Positions 32,450-46,561 are shown, counted from the stretch's first letter. The stretch is 64,000 nt of DNA from Chrysogorgia sp. JL179-B06 (GCA_035772405.1 JAYKKM010000043.1:2572501-2636500); one strand, 5' to 3'. A program made the numbers and translations. The notes: a model not told the origin generated them from the sequence alone.

Positions 32450-33120
32450 CAATTGACAATATGATAATCTATATGTTCGGTTTCAAGTCTATATATCTTG
32501 ATATGTTCGGTTGATCCTTGTTGTTTTAAAAAAGCAGTTTTTCAGTGGGCTTCTAGCTGGATCAAATTATTTTTATTATTTTCTTATGTTGTGTGACATG
32601 GATAAACAAACTGAATAAAATGGGGATAACCTAATTTACATATAAAAGAAATCGTGATTTGTGGTTTCAGCTGCGAGACAAGTAGACTATATAGTCACCA
32701 GGTTCTCTCAACTTCCCAAAAATGGCGGATTTTTTGCATGGTGGCCACTGTTCAAAAATATCCTTTCATAGCCTAAATGTCGTCTCTACCTCATGGAGCC
32801 ATCCATATGTGCACTGCCACACTTTTATTTAATATAACTGAAGTGTTTATGCCTATTGTCTAAGGTTACATTTTCTATAATTTAAACCATACGGGCAGGA
32901 TATAAAAACTCATTTGATTGAAGGCGAGGTGAGGGGGAGATGAATAATTTTTTGAAAATATGGGGTAACCAGATAGGAGGGTTGCCTAAAGAAGGGGCAT
33001 AATTACCCCTTGCCAACTATGTAATTGTAATTATTTGGTTCCAAGAAGTATCTTTTAGTTCCTTTTTATAAATGGAGATAGTGATGTTGTAAGTGTCATA
33101 ATCTAATCATTCACCGCGGT
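32450..33120. other. No supported feature
   Basis: AT-rich, short repeats only (TTGATATGTTCGGTT twice at 32455-32510). Confidence 0.5.
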
Positions 33121-33133
33121 CCATGAGACTTAC

Positions 33134-33400
33134 TGTGCTGCTACTCGCCTTATGTAACTCCATCCAAAGCTCTTTGGTATTTTTCAACGTGTTGAAGTTC
33201 TCTTGTTTCTCTTTCGCCGACCTTGCATTGGAATATTTCCGTAGATCATCCAGACCTTTCCTACCGCGCTGGTACAACACCATAGCACGAATAAAAAAGG
33301 CCTTGACGAATGCAGGAAAACCTGGAACTGGAAGATCTTGCCAGCAACGATCCTTGAAATTAGGTCTCCTATGGCTTGAAATTCTTGACGAAGTTCTACT
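33134..33400 (-). CDS. Orphan exon candidate, about 85 codons
   Basis: A minus-strand frame ending at a consensus donor, AGCACA|GTAAGT. It encodes WQDLPVPGFPAFVKAFFIRA, MVLYQRGRKGLDDLRKYS and NTLKNTKELWMELHKAS, a well-balanced helical sequence. The plus-strand frame of 96 codons over the same bases looks like its shadow. The acceptor was not fixed (several AGs in 33360-33410). I do not recognise the family and found no partner exon. Confidence 0.4.
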
Positions 33401-34379
33401 TTTTCGTATTTAAAGTGTTTATGAAATGAAAAATTCGACATTCCATATTGGTTTTCCTGTAGAAGTAAGTTTTGAATAATGAAGAATCCCTTTCAATTTT
33501 TTTATTTATCGTTAACTTGCAGTGTCTTCAAGCAAGCATTTGCAATTTTAACTCGATAATGTCACTAGTGTTCAAACTTAGTGAATTACTAAAGCATTAT
33601 TTATTAATTATTAAAGCAAATTTTTAGTTTGTCCGTACAAGGAGAATTTGGAACAGTTTATCACCAGAAGAAAGATATGTCACTCGACAAACATTACATC
33701 TATACTTTTAAAAATAAACGTACATGTATGACAAAATATAAAGGATTTCTTGAAGATCCAGACAACGCCTCCAAGTCCATTTCTGTGAAATGTCATACTT
33801 GTAGACAACTCAACCAGGTTCTTTAGAAGGCCTGTTGCTTTTAGACAAATTGTATTTATCGTGCAGGTTATGCATGTGTCGGGGCCCATCGTAAATGGCT
33901 CCTGAGTATATGATATTAATGCTATGGGATTGTAATGATCGCCCAGCCATCGCGATCATATTTATGCACGTCAGTTGTAAATTTTCTTCGTTTATTGGCG
34001 AAGTTTAATAAATAAAATACAAACATATGGAATTTACATCCGTCGAAACCCTGAATTGAATGAAATTGACGATGTTAAGACAACTGAGAAGCAAAATGGT
34101 TGGTTATAAAGTAAAGGGATGTTTGGAATTTTTTTCTGTTGTTGTTCAGATTTATGAATGAACACGTAGAGCATTAGCCATTAATATTATATAACTGTGG
34201 CTGTAACAGTTGACTGGAGAGGGTGACAAATTGCTTTACATGGATCGAGATATAATTTTCGCTATAGGATAATCTTACTGCAACAGTCGGTTTCACTCAA
34301 CTAAAATTTCTTATCTAAATCTTCATGACAATGTATGTAACAAATCTTGATTTATGACAATGTATATGCATACTTCGTA

Positions 34380-34470
34380 TTCTTATGATCACAAACAAGA
34401 CGCCCACCAGGCTTTAACTCGGACTACTTCATGCGCTTAATTGTTATCAAGATACTTGCCAGCCACATTC
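34380..34470. repeat. Interspersed repeat shared with 38978-39110
   Basis: ACAAGACGCCCACCAGGCTT, TAACTCGGACTACTT and CAAGATACTTGCCAGCCACA recur at 38.98 and 39.09 kb. Confidence 0.7.
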
Positions 34471-34715
34471 CTTATTAATCTTATCACAAATGTATTATCT
34501 ATATTTCTTTGGATAGTTTGAGAGAACACTCGAGCAATAGCAACCAAAGAAGATGGCGCATGAAGATGAGCCCAACGCATGGTTTCGCAAAGCCTATCGG
34601 GATGATGCAATAATTGCAATTTGTCGATGCGAAAAATAATACAGGAAGGAAGCCACCGAAACGTAGTCTCGGCTACACACAAGTAGCCCGAGTAATTAGT
34701 GAGGTCATTTCCGGT

Positions 34716-37344
34716 TCTTCCCGGGGATAGAGCGGGCATACCCCGGGGAATTTGACCGATTTTCGATTATCCTCCTGTCAAATGACCCCTCTAAAAATAG
34801 ACTGTGCTGGTCAAAAACTTTCAAATCTCCCACCCGGGTTTGAAATTTTTTATGTGTCACTAGTTAAAACCAGCAAATGTTGAATGATCACTTGTGTAGT
34901 TTGTCTTTTGTTTTTTAGCAACTCTGAATAAACTTTATCGAAGATTAACGAAGAAGATGGAGGTCTTTATCTAGCTCTTTTGCCCTCCACATTATTTTTC
35001 CTAACATTAAATTAGATTAACAAGAACATTAAATTTAATACACTTGAATAGCGGTTCTATTTCATGAGAAAATTGGTTTAATCGTGCGTTTGTTTACAAA
35101 CACAAACCTACCTGCACAATCAACAACATTCATCATAAACGTAACAACACCAAAACATTCATCGTAAACCTAATACCAAAATTACTTGGCCAAAGTTGAA
35201 GCATCGTTCAAAAACAACCCTAAGTTGTTCTGGAGCTATCACAAAGCAATACTTTATCACGGCTCTACTCTAAATCCTATCATTTCCTAGCAGGGTCAGA
35301 AGGCAAAAACCTCCTTAAGGAATGCAGTGCACAGATTGCACCAAGCCTCAGTGCACTGTTTAACCACTCGTTACATTCCGAACGCGTTCCGTCTGAATAC
35401 CGTGAATGGCAATCGGCCGACGTCACACCTATACACAAAAAAGATCAGAAAGAACCTGCCAACAACTATACAGACCTATATATTTGTTGCCTATCGTTAG
35501 TAAACTCCTAGAATGTTGTGTTTGCAACAGGCTTTAAAACCACGTAAGAGTCATGATTACTCAATTACAGCATGGCTTTCTAAGCGGACGCATTCCTGCG
35601 TCACGCAGCTTTTATCAACTCTACACTCTATTGGACAATTACTTGGAAAAAAATACTCAGACTGACGTTCTATTCTTGGATTTAGCTAAAGCTTTCGACT
35701 CTGGTAATCTTCACGAGTGGTTGACCTATTATCTATACTTCGTCGTACTCAACGAGTTGTGGTAGAAGGCGCTGCTTCGCAATGGTCTCCTGTCACTTCT
35801 AGTGTGCCACAGGGAATTGAAGCATCTTGGGACCAATGCTGTTTTTTCTTTTCATCAACGACATCCCAGATGTTGTACGTGACGGCACTTCAACTGTCGC
35901 TTTATGCTGATGACGCGAAGCTGTACAGGGGGATTAAATCTATCGATGACTGTGTTCAGTTGCAGGAAACCTTGTCAAGCTCCAATAGAAGAGATATGGG
36001 AGTCCCAGGATAGGTTACTGGTTACTGTGATTCCAAGATCGATATCTTTTTGGACACGTGACAGTTCAACAGCATCTATAGATGGTAATCAAACAGGAAA
36101 GGCGATTTCCTGCGGGAAACTGCGGTTAGAAACTTACATTTCGAAGCATTGAATTTGATGTTAGATTCTTGGCTCCAATGTTCGGTCATAGGCCAACAAG
36201 TTGCTGGGGTTACTTAGAAGAACCTGTCCTCTGTTTACGGACCGTAATGTTCGACGAACACTTTATCTATCTCTCGTAAAGTCACAGCTATGATATTCCA
36301 CCGAAGTCTGGTCACCAGCTCTGAGTACCCACTAGTCAAGACTTGAACGCGTTCCGAGACGTGCAACAAGATGGATCCTTAAATCCAACGTAGGGGGGAT
36401 GTCATACAAGGAGCGCCTTCTGGCTCTAAATGGATTTTTTTCTATGTATTTTTTGTAAGGCTTTGTATGGACTCTCTGATCTAAATGTTTATAACTTTGT
36501 CTCGTTTGTTAGTCATAGTCGTACCCGCATCTGTAAAAATCCTACCCTTATGCTTAAAGCACCATCCTGTAAAACTAGTACTTTCCAAGCCTCCTACTTT
36601 AACAGAATTGTTCCTCTCTGGAATTCTGTTTGTAAAATAGCACCACCCAATAGTCTCTGCAGTCTTGCAACATTTTACTCAATACTTATTTATCATTACT
36701 AACATCTACTTTTCATTATACCGTAACTGCTCCTGTCACTGATAGTTTTCCAATGTGCCAACTGCTTGGATTCCACGGAGCATCGTTGTATATGTGCAGC
36801 TTCAACCTCGTTCTTCTGAATTCCACTCAGTTTTATTCATTTTGTTCTTTCAGCGGAGTTCGGAAGAATGGGGTTGGGGCTGCGCGTGTGTGTTGGTGCA
36901 TCGTGAATTCCAAGCAGTTGATCTATGACTTATGTATTTTTAATTTCAACGGGAAGGCGCCTCGCATGGGTCCTCGAGTCCCGTTCGCGCTCTTTCCGTT
37001 TGGGTATTTTTTGTATTTACATTAATATCTAATAAAATCGACCAAAAAACAAAAAAAACCAAAAAAAAACCTAATTGTTAAAAAATAAGGATAAAGCCAT
37101 ATAAAAGGGATAGATATAATTATACTCATACATATAATTATATAATACCACATAATTACATGTAAATTGTAAAACAGCTTTGCAACTCCAAGAGATTGCG
37201 AATAGCCGCTGAACAGTATTTTGCTTTTTTCGCGCACTTGTTTCCAGACCTCGCACTCGTACCAGTCAAATGTCCCACATGTGAGGGACAAAAAGGATGG
37301 TCAATTCCCCGGGGTATGCCAGCCCTACCCCCCGCGGGGAAGAC
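34716..37344. mobile_element. 2.6-kb segment bounded by GGCATACCCCGGGGAATT repeats
   Basis: GGGCATACCCCGGGGAATTT at 34733-34752 faces AATTCCCCGGGGTATGCC at 37295-37312. The homology extends outward (CTTCCC...). The interior contains the LINE at 35.15 kb, which must have inserted into, or been captured by, this TIR element. No target duplication was resolved. Confidence 0.55.
35150..37030 (+). mobile_element. Decayed CR1/L2-type LINE with RT domain
   Basis: Successive plus-strand frames give LQHGFLSGR and LFLDLAKAFDS (35560-35700), LYADDAKLYRG (35903-35935, the catalytic YADD box), and a C-terminal block KALYGLSDLNVYNFVSFVSH...SYFNRIVPLWNSVC (36455-36660). At least four frameshifts and deletions separate them. 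The VPQG box is altered (VPQGIEAS). The element lies inside a larger pair of inverted repeats at 34.72 and 37.34 kb. Confidence 0.85.
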
Positions 37345-37406
37345 ATTGATAAGTGCATAATGATGTCGGTTATTTTAAAAGTATAATTTTTGTTGATCAA
37401 CCTTTA

Positions 37407-37977
37407 GGGACCATGCAAAAATTACCAAAAGGTTGGGCCGGTGGAAAAAAGAAAATTGTACAAAAAAAAGTTCTTGCCCTCCTTGCTTTAAAGGTAAAAA
37501 AAGTCTTTGCCCTGCTATCAACCTTTAGGGTAAAAAGTCAATGCCCTGCCGTTGTGTCTTTGGATGTGTAAAGTGCTACTACAGTGCAGGATAGATATGA
37601 GACACCAGTGAACGAGTTAATGAGAAGAGGGGATGCACCGCACCCCCCATCCCCATTGCTTTTTGCACACTCTATCCACCCTAAATCATGCTTTGATATG
37701 AGGCAGATGTTATACAGATACTTACTGTATATATTATATTGTTTATAGTATTTATATTATATTATTTTAAAATATATAATATATTCTTAGATATATTCGT
37801 AAGATTATACTCTTGGAGGTATTATTAAGTCAATGTTTTAATAACAGAAAAAGTAGGTGCCCTGCTATTAGTTATTATAAAAAAACTAATGGCCCTGCCT
37901 TTCGTGTGACCAAAAAATGTCATAGCCCTGCCATGTTTTCCACCGGCCCAGCCTTTTGGTAATTTTTGCATGGTCCC
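37407..37977. mobile_element. MITE with TTA duplication, 571 bp
   Basis: GGGACCATGCAAAAATTACC, then AAAAGGTTGGGCCGGTGGAA, at the left and the complement at the right. TTA on both sides (37404-37406 and 37978-37980). The interior repeats GCCCTGC motifs. The 3-bp TTA duplication suits a Harbinger-type element. Confidence 0.88.
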
Positions 37978-38164
37978 TTAACGATCAACGTTGAAATATT
38001 AATAGTTCCGTAATAAAGATCCCGTAGTTCCTCAAAGTAGTTAAAACCCACTAATTATAACACTTGGTAGCAAATATTATGTTGTTTGAAGCTTTGCATG
38101 GAGTCGAATAATTTGTGGAAATTCGCTGAGCTTTCGTCCCATTCGCAACTATAGATGTATTTAA

Positions 38165-38622
38165 AGTGCCCATGACCCCAAATACGATATTACGGATATA
38201 GATGCTACATGAAGTGAAAAGTTGAATGCAAAAATATTTTATGATTTGAGCTTTGCGTTGATGTGCTATAAAGATTTGTTTGTCAGAAATGCTAATGAGT
38301 GTGACGTCATTTACGGCATTTGGCTTTCTTTTCTGCTTTCCGTGTGATAGACTGGTTGAGGATTTGAGTGAAAAAGTTGATAAAATCTTTACTATAGCGG
38401 TCAAATACATCATCCACGTTTGAGTTAGATTAATTTGCTTTAACAGTAGAATATTGTATCCGAAATGATGCCGTAAATGACGTCACACTCATTAGCATTT
38501 CTGACAAACAAATCTTTATAGCACATCAACGCAAAGCTCAAATCATAAAATATTTTGGCATTCAACTTTTCACTTCATGTAGCATCTATATCCGTAATAT
38601 CGTATTTGGGGTCATGGGCACT
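38165..38622. mobile_element. TTAA palindromic MITE, family 2, complete (458 bp)
   Basis: Long inverted arms: AGTGCCCATGACCCCAAATA at the left and its complement at the right, directly flanked by TTAA (38161-38164 and 38623-38626). Both arms contain GTGACGTCATTTACGG. The TTAA duplication and AGTG start fit piggyBac- or Kolobok-type non-autonomous elements; the terminal AG favours Kolobok. Confidence 0.9.
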
Positions 38623-38977
38623 TTAACAATTAGACAACAAGCCACAGACAAATATTGCAAAAAATACTAAAAAAGCGTAGGATTCTGCCCGCTCACGATT
38701 AAATATAGAACAAACATGAATGATGGGCGGAATACGAAATTTATTTCGAGTATTGAACAGCAGATCTCCTATTCAATATGAGAAATAAATTCCATATTTC
38801 CAAGCACCCATGTATTGTTCTGTTTACTAAAGAAAAATACTCTCATAGTCCCATTTCCCAACAAACATTACAGAATTAAATTACAATAATCGGGCACATT
38901 ATCACAAATAATTAACATGTGTTTGATTCTCGAATTTATTAGTGGCGGAATTGAAACACTGCTTTATATATTATAAC

Positions 38978-39110
38978 AAGACGCCTGCTGGGCGTTAACT
39001 CGAGCTACTTTAGCCTGCGCAGGGATCTATGATGCAATAGGTTATCACTGCTGAGTCAGCCATTATCGCAACATGAAAGGAAAACAAGATACTTCCCAGC
39101 CACATAACTG
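38978..39110. repeat. Second copy of the 34.38-kb interspersed repeat
   Basis: ACAAGACGCCTGCTGGGCGT, TAACTCGAGCTACTTTA and CAAGATACTTCCCAGCCACA; the middle differs from the first copy. Confidence 0.65.
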
Positions 39111-39730
39111 ACTTCAAACACTTCCAAGAAAGCAGCTGACAAAAGCACTTCAGTTCGAACCACTCGGGCGAAAAGAAAGAAGGCACATGCACTGTTCATA
39201 TGCATAGATATAGTCACATGCCTCAGTTTGAATTCATCATTTCTGAAATGACCTGAAATGGCTAGAAATGCATCTAAAACTGTCATACATAAGAATACTA
39301 ATTTATTATCAATAAGGTATTATCAATCAGGGTAAATGGAACTAGACCAAACAAATTTCATTGTGAAGTGTCGAAGGCAAAAAAGGCGCAATCATATTAT
39401 ATATATTGAACGGCGCAATTTCTCGTAACAGAGATCTGCCTTGGTAAATGTTACAAATGTAACGAATGTTAATTGTATACCAGATATTAATTACTGACGT
39501 TCAAAGTAAATTAGTAGATTTAGTTCCCATTTGTAAATAGTTACAGAAGAACATAACTTCTCGAATTACTTCCCACGTAAAAAGGAAGACATGTTCCGAC
39601 CAATAGTCTTGTGTCTTAACATACATTTTACAATGACCGGCGTGTGTTGTTGCTCACTTAATCTCAGGGGAGTAGCAAGTTTAAGTTGTGGAAGCAAGTT
39701 CTGGGCCATAAATATATATTATAATTAAGA
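39110..39730. other. No supported feature
   Basis: AT-rich, no motif or frame worth calling. Confidence 0.5.
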
Positions 39731-39732
39731 TT

Positions 39733-40072
<340 letters not shown>

Positions 40073-40104
40073 TCCTGTCTATATATATATATATATTATG
40101 GAAT

Positions 40105-40195
40105 TGGAAAAGGTGACTGCCCCAACCGGGAATCGAACCATGGGTCTCCGAATCAACATTTCGTCACTCTAACCTTTGAGCTAATGAGACACAGT
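40105..40195 (-). repeat. tRNA-derived SINE head
   Basis: The minus strand reads TCATTAGCTCAAAGGTTAGA (A box), then ATGGTTCGATTCCCGGTT (B box) at tRNA spacing. The acceptor stem is not paired, so this is more likely a SINE than a tRNA gene. A TA tail follows downstream. Confidence 0.6.
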
Positions 40196-40320
40196 TAGAA
40201 CAGTCAGTGATTACTCCATATATTAAGTTCGCCGCTTTCATCGACACCAACAGGCACACATCTCATATCTAATCATAAAGTGGAGCAAGGCCTCTCGAGC
40301 GCATTTCCCAAAGTAGCGAA

Positions 40321-40690
40321 GCGATACACCATTGGCGGCGGAAGATGTTGTGTTTTTGGGGGGATAACTGCAACCTCTAGGCGGTGGGGGGATGCTCCCC
40401 CGGAAAAATTTTGAAAACTAGAGTCTCTGAAATGGTATTTCCTGCATTCTGAGACTGTTCCTCACAGACTTATTAGGTTCATTGGTTCAGTGCGCCCAAA
40501 ATGCGCACGTTTGAAGGTGAGACAGTCTGGGAAAACGAACCAGACCTTTGAATAACTTAGTTTATCTTTCGCTGACTATCCGTTGGCGTTGCAAGCTCGA
40601 TTTACTCAATTAAACCACCAGTTAAACAAGGGAACAAACAATGTTTTAGCTCTAAAATGCTAAAAATATTGGAGGGGCTTAGCCCCCCAT
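40321..40690. mobile_element. hAT-like GGGGG repeat, incomplete
   Basis: CATTGGCGGCGGAAG, GGATGCTCCCCCGGAAAA and CTAGAGTCTCTGAAATGG match 21.4 and 60.2 kb. GCGATACA occurs on both sides (40321 and about 40705) and could be an 8-bp duplication, but the right terminus is not typical. Confidence 0.45.
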
Positions 40691-40709
40691 CTCAAAAGCC
40701 CTTGCGATA

Positions 40710-41310
40710 CACAACTTCTTGTATACTTTGTTTATATATTCTTTGTTCAAAAATGGCAAGTTTAATGTTTATAAATAGGACACTTTTCATAAAAGTTGGG
40801 CTTTTTCATGGACCTGGTCGTGGTGATTGTTCAAAACGAAAGTGTTTGCGCCGACCAACTATGTTGTAGACTGTTGTTGAAACTATATTGTTGTCTTAGA
40901 CTGTTTGAAAATTCTGTTGCTATTGCTAAACTGCTTGAGTTGAATCTCTGTTGAGATGGCTATTGATATATTTGCAATGTTTAAGAATCCCTGTTATGAT
41001 TGCTATAAATAATATATTGTAACCGTTTGAGACTCTGTTGAGATTGCTATAATTGTGATTATTTGAGAAGATCCAATTTGTTTTCTATAGGCATTAAATA
41101 TACATTATTTTCATCTTGATGGCAACGTACATAAACAAACTCTATAAATATATTAATATCCTTGCTGTGTAAAGACTAATCTGCATACCACTAATATAAT
41201 TCTACCCATCTAAACCGTATTATTGATTGTCACCATTTGTCTTCAATTTAATAATATTAAATGCGATATATATTTATTATTTTGTGTTCTAATGTTACTG
41301 TGTTTCTGTC
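40710..41310. other. No supported feature
   Basis: AT-rich, with loose repeats of TGTTGAGATTGCTAT (40960-41060). It ends at the acceptor-like site at 41317. Confidence 0.5.
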
Positions 41311-41317
41311 ATTGCAG

Positions 41318-41517
41318 TTTACATGCGTTCTAAGCTAATTTTCTGTAAAACAAATAACAGTAGATGCATGTACAAGAAACGTGTTGTAATTTTGTCTGTA
41401 CCGCGCTCCCTGGTATTAATTTTATTAGTTTTTCTTGTCGGTTCGTTAATTGGTTTTAGAATATACATAATAATAAATAATAATGATGGTTTTCACTATG
41501 ACGTCACAAAATTCTAG
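41318..41517 (+). CDS. Candidate exon with signal-anchor-like segment
   Basis: A good acceptor (TGTTTCTGTCATTGCAG) ends 5 bases before ATG 41323. The frame encodes a short basic head (MRSKLIFCKTNNSRCMYKKR) and one hydrophobic helix (VPRSLVLILLVFLVGSLIGF), then runs to a stop at 41517. This is the layout of a type II Golgi membrane enzyme N-terminus. The last dozen codons lie in the arm of a palindromic element, so the real exon may end earlier. No downstream exon was identified. Confidence 0.3.
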
Positions 41518-41599
41518 AATTTAAATTATAAAACCTATAAAGCTGGTTGTTTTATATATTTTGTAGATCATTATTACGAGTCTTCCTGCAAAATTTTAA

Positions 41600-42070
41600 A
41601 GGGGTAGTAAGACCGAAAATCGTCCATCCAATTTTTATTTTATCTATTAGTACTAAAAAAATGAGGAAGAATAGCGTTCTTACTTAGTCAATATCTTATG
41701 TTGTTCCAGAGATATTGACGTTTTTGAAAGATGCAAATGAACTTATGACGTCATCTACTCCAAAATTTAAACTAAAGGAAATCTCTAAAATGAAAAATGT
41801 ATAAAGCATTAACTATAAACAGTGCACCATTTTTAGTAGCATACATCTGGAACGTTTCAGCACAATCTAGCCGCTATCTCCAAAGATATATAGAATTTGA
41901 GTGGAGTAGATGACGTCATCAGGTATCTCATTTACAGCTTTTAAAAACTGAAATATCTCTGGAACACGATAAGACATTGACAAAGTAAGAACGCTTTTCT
42001 TGATTATTTCGAATGCACTTCTAGATAAAGCCCAAATTGGGATAAATGATTTTTGCGTCTTACTGCCCCT
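41600..42070. mobile_element. TTAA MITE, family 4 (471 bp), inner element of a nest
   Basis: Left AGGGGTAGTAAGACCGAAAA, right TTTTTGCGTCTTACTGCCCCT, flanked by TTAA at 41596-41599 and 42071-42074. Each arm holds ATGACGTCAT. Confidence 0.9.
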
Positions 42071-42074
42071 TTAA

Positions 42075-42206
42075 GTCGATACAAGTATTTGAGTTACTGC
42101 GATTGGAATTATATTATTGCTGACGTCAGCATGAATTTCAAATTACGTTATTAAAAGTATCGACGTACAAAGCCTCTGTAACTCAAGAAGGAATACTTGT
42201 ATCGAC
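42075..42206. mobile_element. TTAA hairpin element, family 5 (132 bp), abutting family 4
   Basis: GTCGATACAAGTATTTGAGTTAC at the left pairs with GTAACTCAAG...AATACTTGTATCGAC at the right. TTAA stands on both sides (42071-42074, shared with the neighbour, and 42207-42210). Confidence 0.8.
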
Positions 42207-42668
42207 TTAACATTTTGCAGCAAGACTCGTAATAATGATCTGCAAAATATATAAAACAACTAGCTTTATAGGTTTTATAATTTAAATTTTAGAATTTTGT
42301 TATGTCTGTGACGAAACCATCTATTGACATATCATCGCACACAAGTGTGAATTAGGATATGTTTACACAAAATTGCGAACAGTAAGAATGCAACAATATA
42401 TTCTTCAAGGTGCTATATATTTCAGGCCAAAAATTTACAATTATTACATACAGTATAATAAGATACAATGAACTAAATATTGTATTAAAAAAGGTTTTCA
42501 TCGCGCATATACATGATTAGATCAGTCTATAACTTCTTTAACTACTGAATACAAATAAAACCTTCGATAGTAATACAAAAGGCGAAATGTTACCGCGTAT
42601 GTCGTTTACACAATGTACGCCACTGCTAGAAAAATTTCTTTTGGTGTCAGTTCGACACAAGAGCAAAG

Positions 42669-42950
42669 TTAAACTAGCATTTTTTCGGAGATTATATGAA
42701 TAAGGGAGCTGACACTCAGGAGGTGGTGTAGACGCGAATCCGGCTGTTTAATGTTCTTCAGGACCTTTAAACTGAAGATCAAGTCTTCTATCGTCAAGCC
42801 GGCTGCACGTGGCCATAACCAATGCATCAGGAATAAGGTACGCATGGCGCGTTTCTGTGCCATTTCCAGTTTATCGCGAAGATATGCTGGAATACTGTTA
42901 GACCATGTAATGCATGCACGGATTGCACGGCGCGCATAATCATATATTGG
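42669..42950 (-). mobile_element. LINE RT C-terminal fragment
   Basis: The minus strand encodes WSNSIPAYLRDKLEMAQKRA, then MRTLF and further on DSRLHHLL. This is the pattern EVWSNSIP..L.D.LE..QKRA.R found just after the RT domain of cnidarian non-LTR elements. No catalytic domain is present. Confidence 0.65.
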
Positions 42951-43444
42951 ACGCGAGTTTGCTCGTATCTATATAGAGTTGATATCTAGATGAGCCTGTT
43001 TTACAACATTCTTATAATGAAAGACTGTTTGTTATAATGTGTTATGTGTAAAACGGAACCAGCTTCATGCTAACGAATCCTGTGACTATGTTTACACGCG
43101 CGGTAGGAAAGGCTTCCCGTTTACACGAAGATATATTTGGAATTCGGTCGTTTGCGTTAAATTAACAGTTAAATTAACACATAAATTCAGGGATATTTGG
43201 GATAATAATTTTTTTAATGTTTTGTATCATTCAAATTCGCATATACAATTTCATACTAATAATTGATACAAGAAGGACTGCATATAAATACAAATGGCCG
43301 GGATTTTACAAGTCAGTCCACTAGTACATCATTAATTCAATAAAAAAGATAATACATCATATACATATACATATACACGCACATGCATAGTGTGCACAGT
43401 GCATGCGCACATATGTACACACATGCATACATACACATACATTA

Positions 43445-43515
43445 CGGTCAGCTTACTTGGTGTAATGGTTTGTATCCGGATTACTGAGCGCTATAGTGTC
43501 CTGGTTCAAACCATG
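43445..43515 (+). repeat. tRNA-like SINE fragment
   Basis: TTGGTGTAATGGTTTGTATC and CTGGTTCAAACCATGG (B box) at tRNA spacing, joined to a LINE RT fragment. Confidence 0.45.
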
Positions 43516-43830
43516 GACTGGTCAGATAATTTATTACAAAGACGCGCATCCAAATATATTTTGGATCTATATACCTTTTCTTTGTGATGCCAACAATCAA
43601 AGGCTTGCCGTCCTAAATATCCTACCAATAAGTTATTGGCACGAATATCTCGACATGCTGTTCTTTAGTTATAAAGCAAATTGTGGCATCATCAATCTAT
43701 CTAATTCAGTACTTCCAGAACATCAAATTCACAACAAAATTACAAGATCAGTGGATCGCAACTGCCTTCAATTCAAAATTAAGAAATCCAACACTCTGAC
43801 ATATCAAAAATTCTTATACTATTAGGCAAA
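43505..43830 (+). mobile_element. LINE RT C-terminal fragment, frameshifted
   Basis: QRRASKYILDLYTFSL in one frame, then LPISYWHEYLDMLFFSYKAN and NKITRSVDRNCLQFKIKKSN in another, ending at a stop near 43822. The one-base shift is near 43575. It is adjacent to a tRNA-like sequence at 43445-43515. Confidence 0.75.
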
Positions 43831-43974
43831 GCTTATAAAATAAAAAAATAAAAATACATGTCTATGATAATAGATAAGCTTTTATTTATTTTTTAAACTT
43901 GATTTTTGTTTTAGCTTTCTTTATGTCCAATAAACAATACGATAAACAATACAATACAATACAAAACAATAATA

Positions 43975-44345
43975 TTTATTTAACGTGATCAAATAGCTAC
44001 ACTCAGCTAATCTACAGGTATCGCTACAATATAAAATGTAACATATCTAATCATTCAACTATACAGAATATAATCCTTATATATAGAGACCATAAAATAT
44101 GTACAACAAATTAAAGCTAATAAAACTATATTAGTCCTAAATGAAAATGATCAATGTCAATGTTCTTAATTAATACTTAAAAGCATTATAGGCTATAGCT
44201 CTCAACCGATCTTACTTCGTCCGGAAGGGCGTTCCATAACTTTACCACTTGATACCTGCTTCAGAGTTAGTTAACTGCAGTTTCTTAAGCAGTTCATACG
44301 GGGTTCATGATTTGTCCGTGACGACAAATCGAATAGCATGTTCGT
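43975..44345 (-). mobile_element. LINE RT C-terminus and 3' tail
   Basis: The minus strand encodes VVKLWNALPDEVRSVESYSL and stop (about 44265-44200), the usual end of these RTs. The 3' tail contains CACGTTAAATAAATATTATT. The upstream part (FDLSSRTNHEPRMNCLRN) is in another frame. Confidence 0.7.
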
Positions 44346-44801
44346 TTACTTTCTCTAGTTTTAAACTACAGTGATAAATGCAGTAAAACAGGCGATAAAG
44401 TATCCGGATTCATTCCTGAGACCCTCTGCCTGAGACCGTTCCATTAGTCCTTTCTTCGAATTCGCTAGTGTTCCGATTCAAACTATTTACATTAGCTAGA
44501 TTACGGATTGAAAAGTATCCGGTCGTCGCTGAAACTAAACGACGACGAATACAGCTACAAAAGTACAAGAACTTTCGCTCTGAAGCACTCATGTGGGTTC
44601 AAGCGGGGTCAATTGCCGCTACCGCGTTCATTGGTTCAGCCAGGATGTCCTGATCTCGGCCGATGTGTACCGAATTGAAATCAAAGGTTCTCGCCCGCAT
44701 CACGGTTAGCCTGCGCGCGTACAATGACTACAGTTCCCCTAGCTAAGCTAGAACCCAAAGTGTATCTTCATTACACTGATCACCCTCCGCGATTCTGGAA
44801 C

Positions 44802-46561
<1,760 letters not shown>

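Larger units (their letters stand above)
41480..42330. mobile_element. Outer palindromic element split by two TTAA insertions
   Basis: The left arm 41480-41595 (AAACCTATAAAGCTGGTTGT, CATTATTACGAGTCTTCCTG) is the reverse complement of 42211-42330. Its centre is occupied by the family 4 and family 5 elements, separated by single TTAA sites. Confidence 0.85.

Noticed and set aside
33123..33413. 96-codon plus-strand frame starting with a hydrophobic segment
   Set aside because: Looks like the shadow of the minus-strand exon candidate 33134-33400, which has the better composition and a consensus donor.
33629..33826. GEFGTVYHQKK, resembling a protein kinase glycine loop
   Set aside because: No further kinase motifs (VAIK, HRD, DFG) on either strand nearby; the short match is probably chance.
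38051..38413. Related ORFs at 9-275 and 38051-38413 (SFSLKSSTSLSHGKQKRKP)
   Set aside because: Both are arms of the same palindromic MITE family; the apparent protein conservation is repeat identity.
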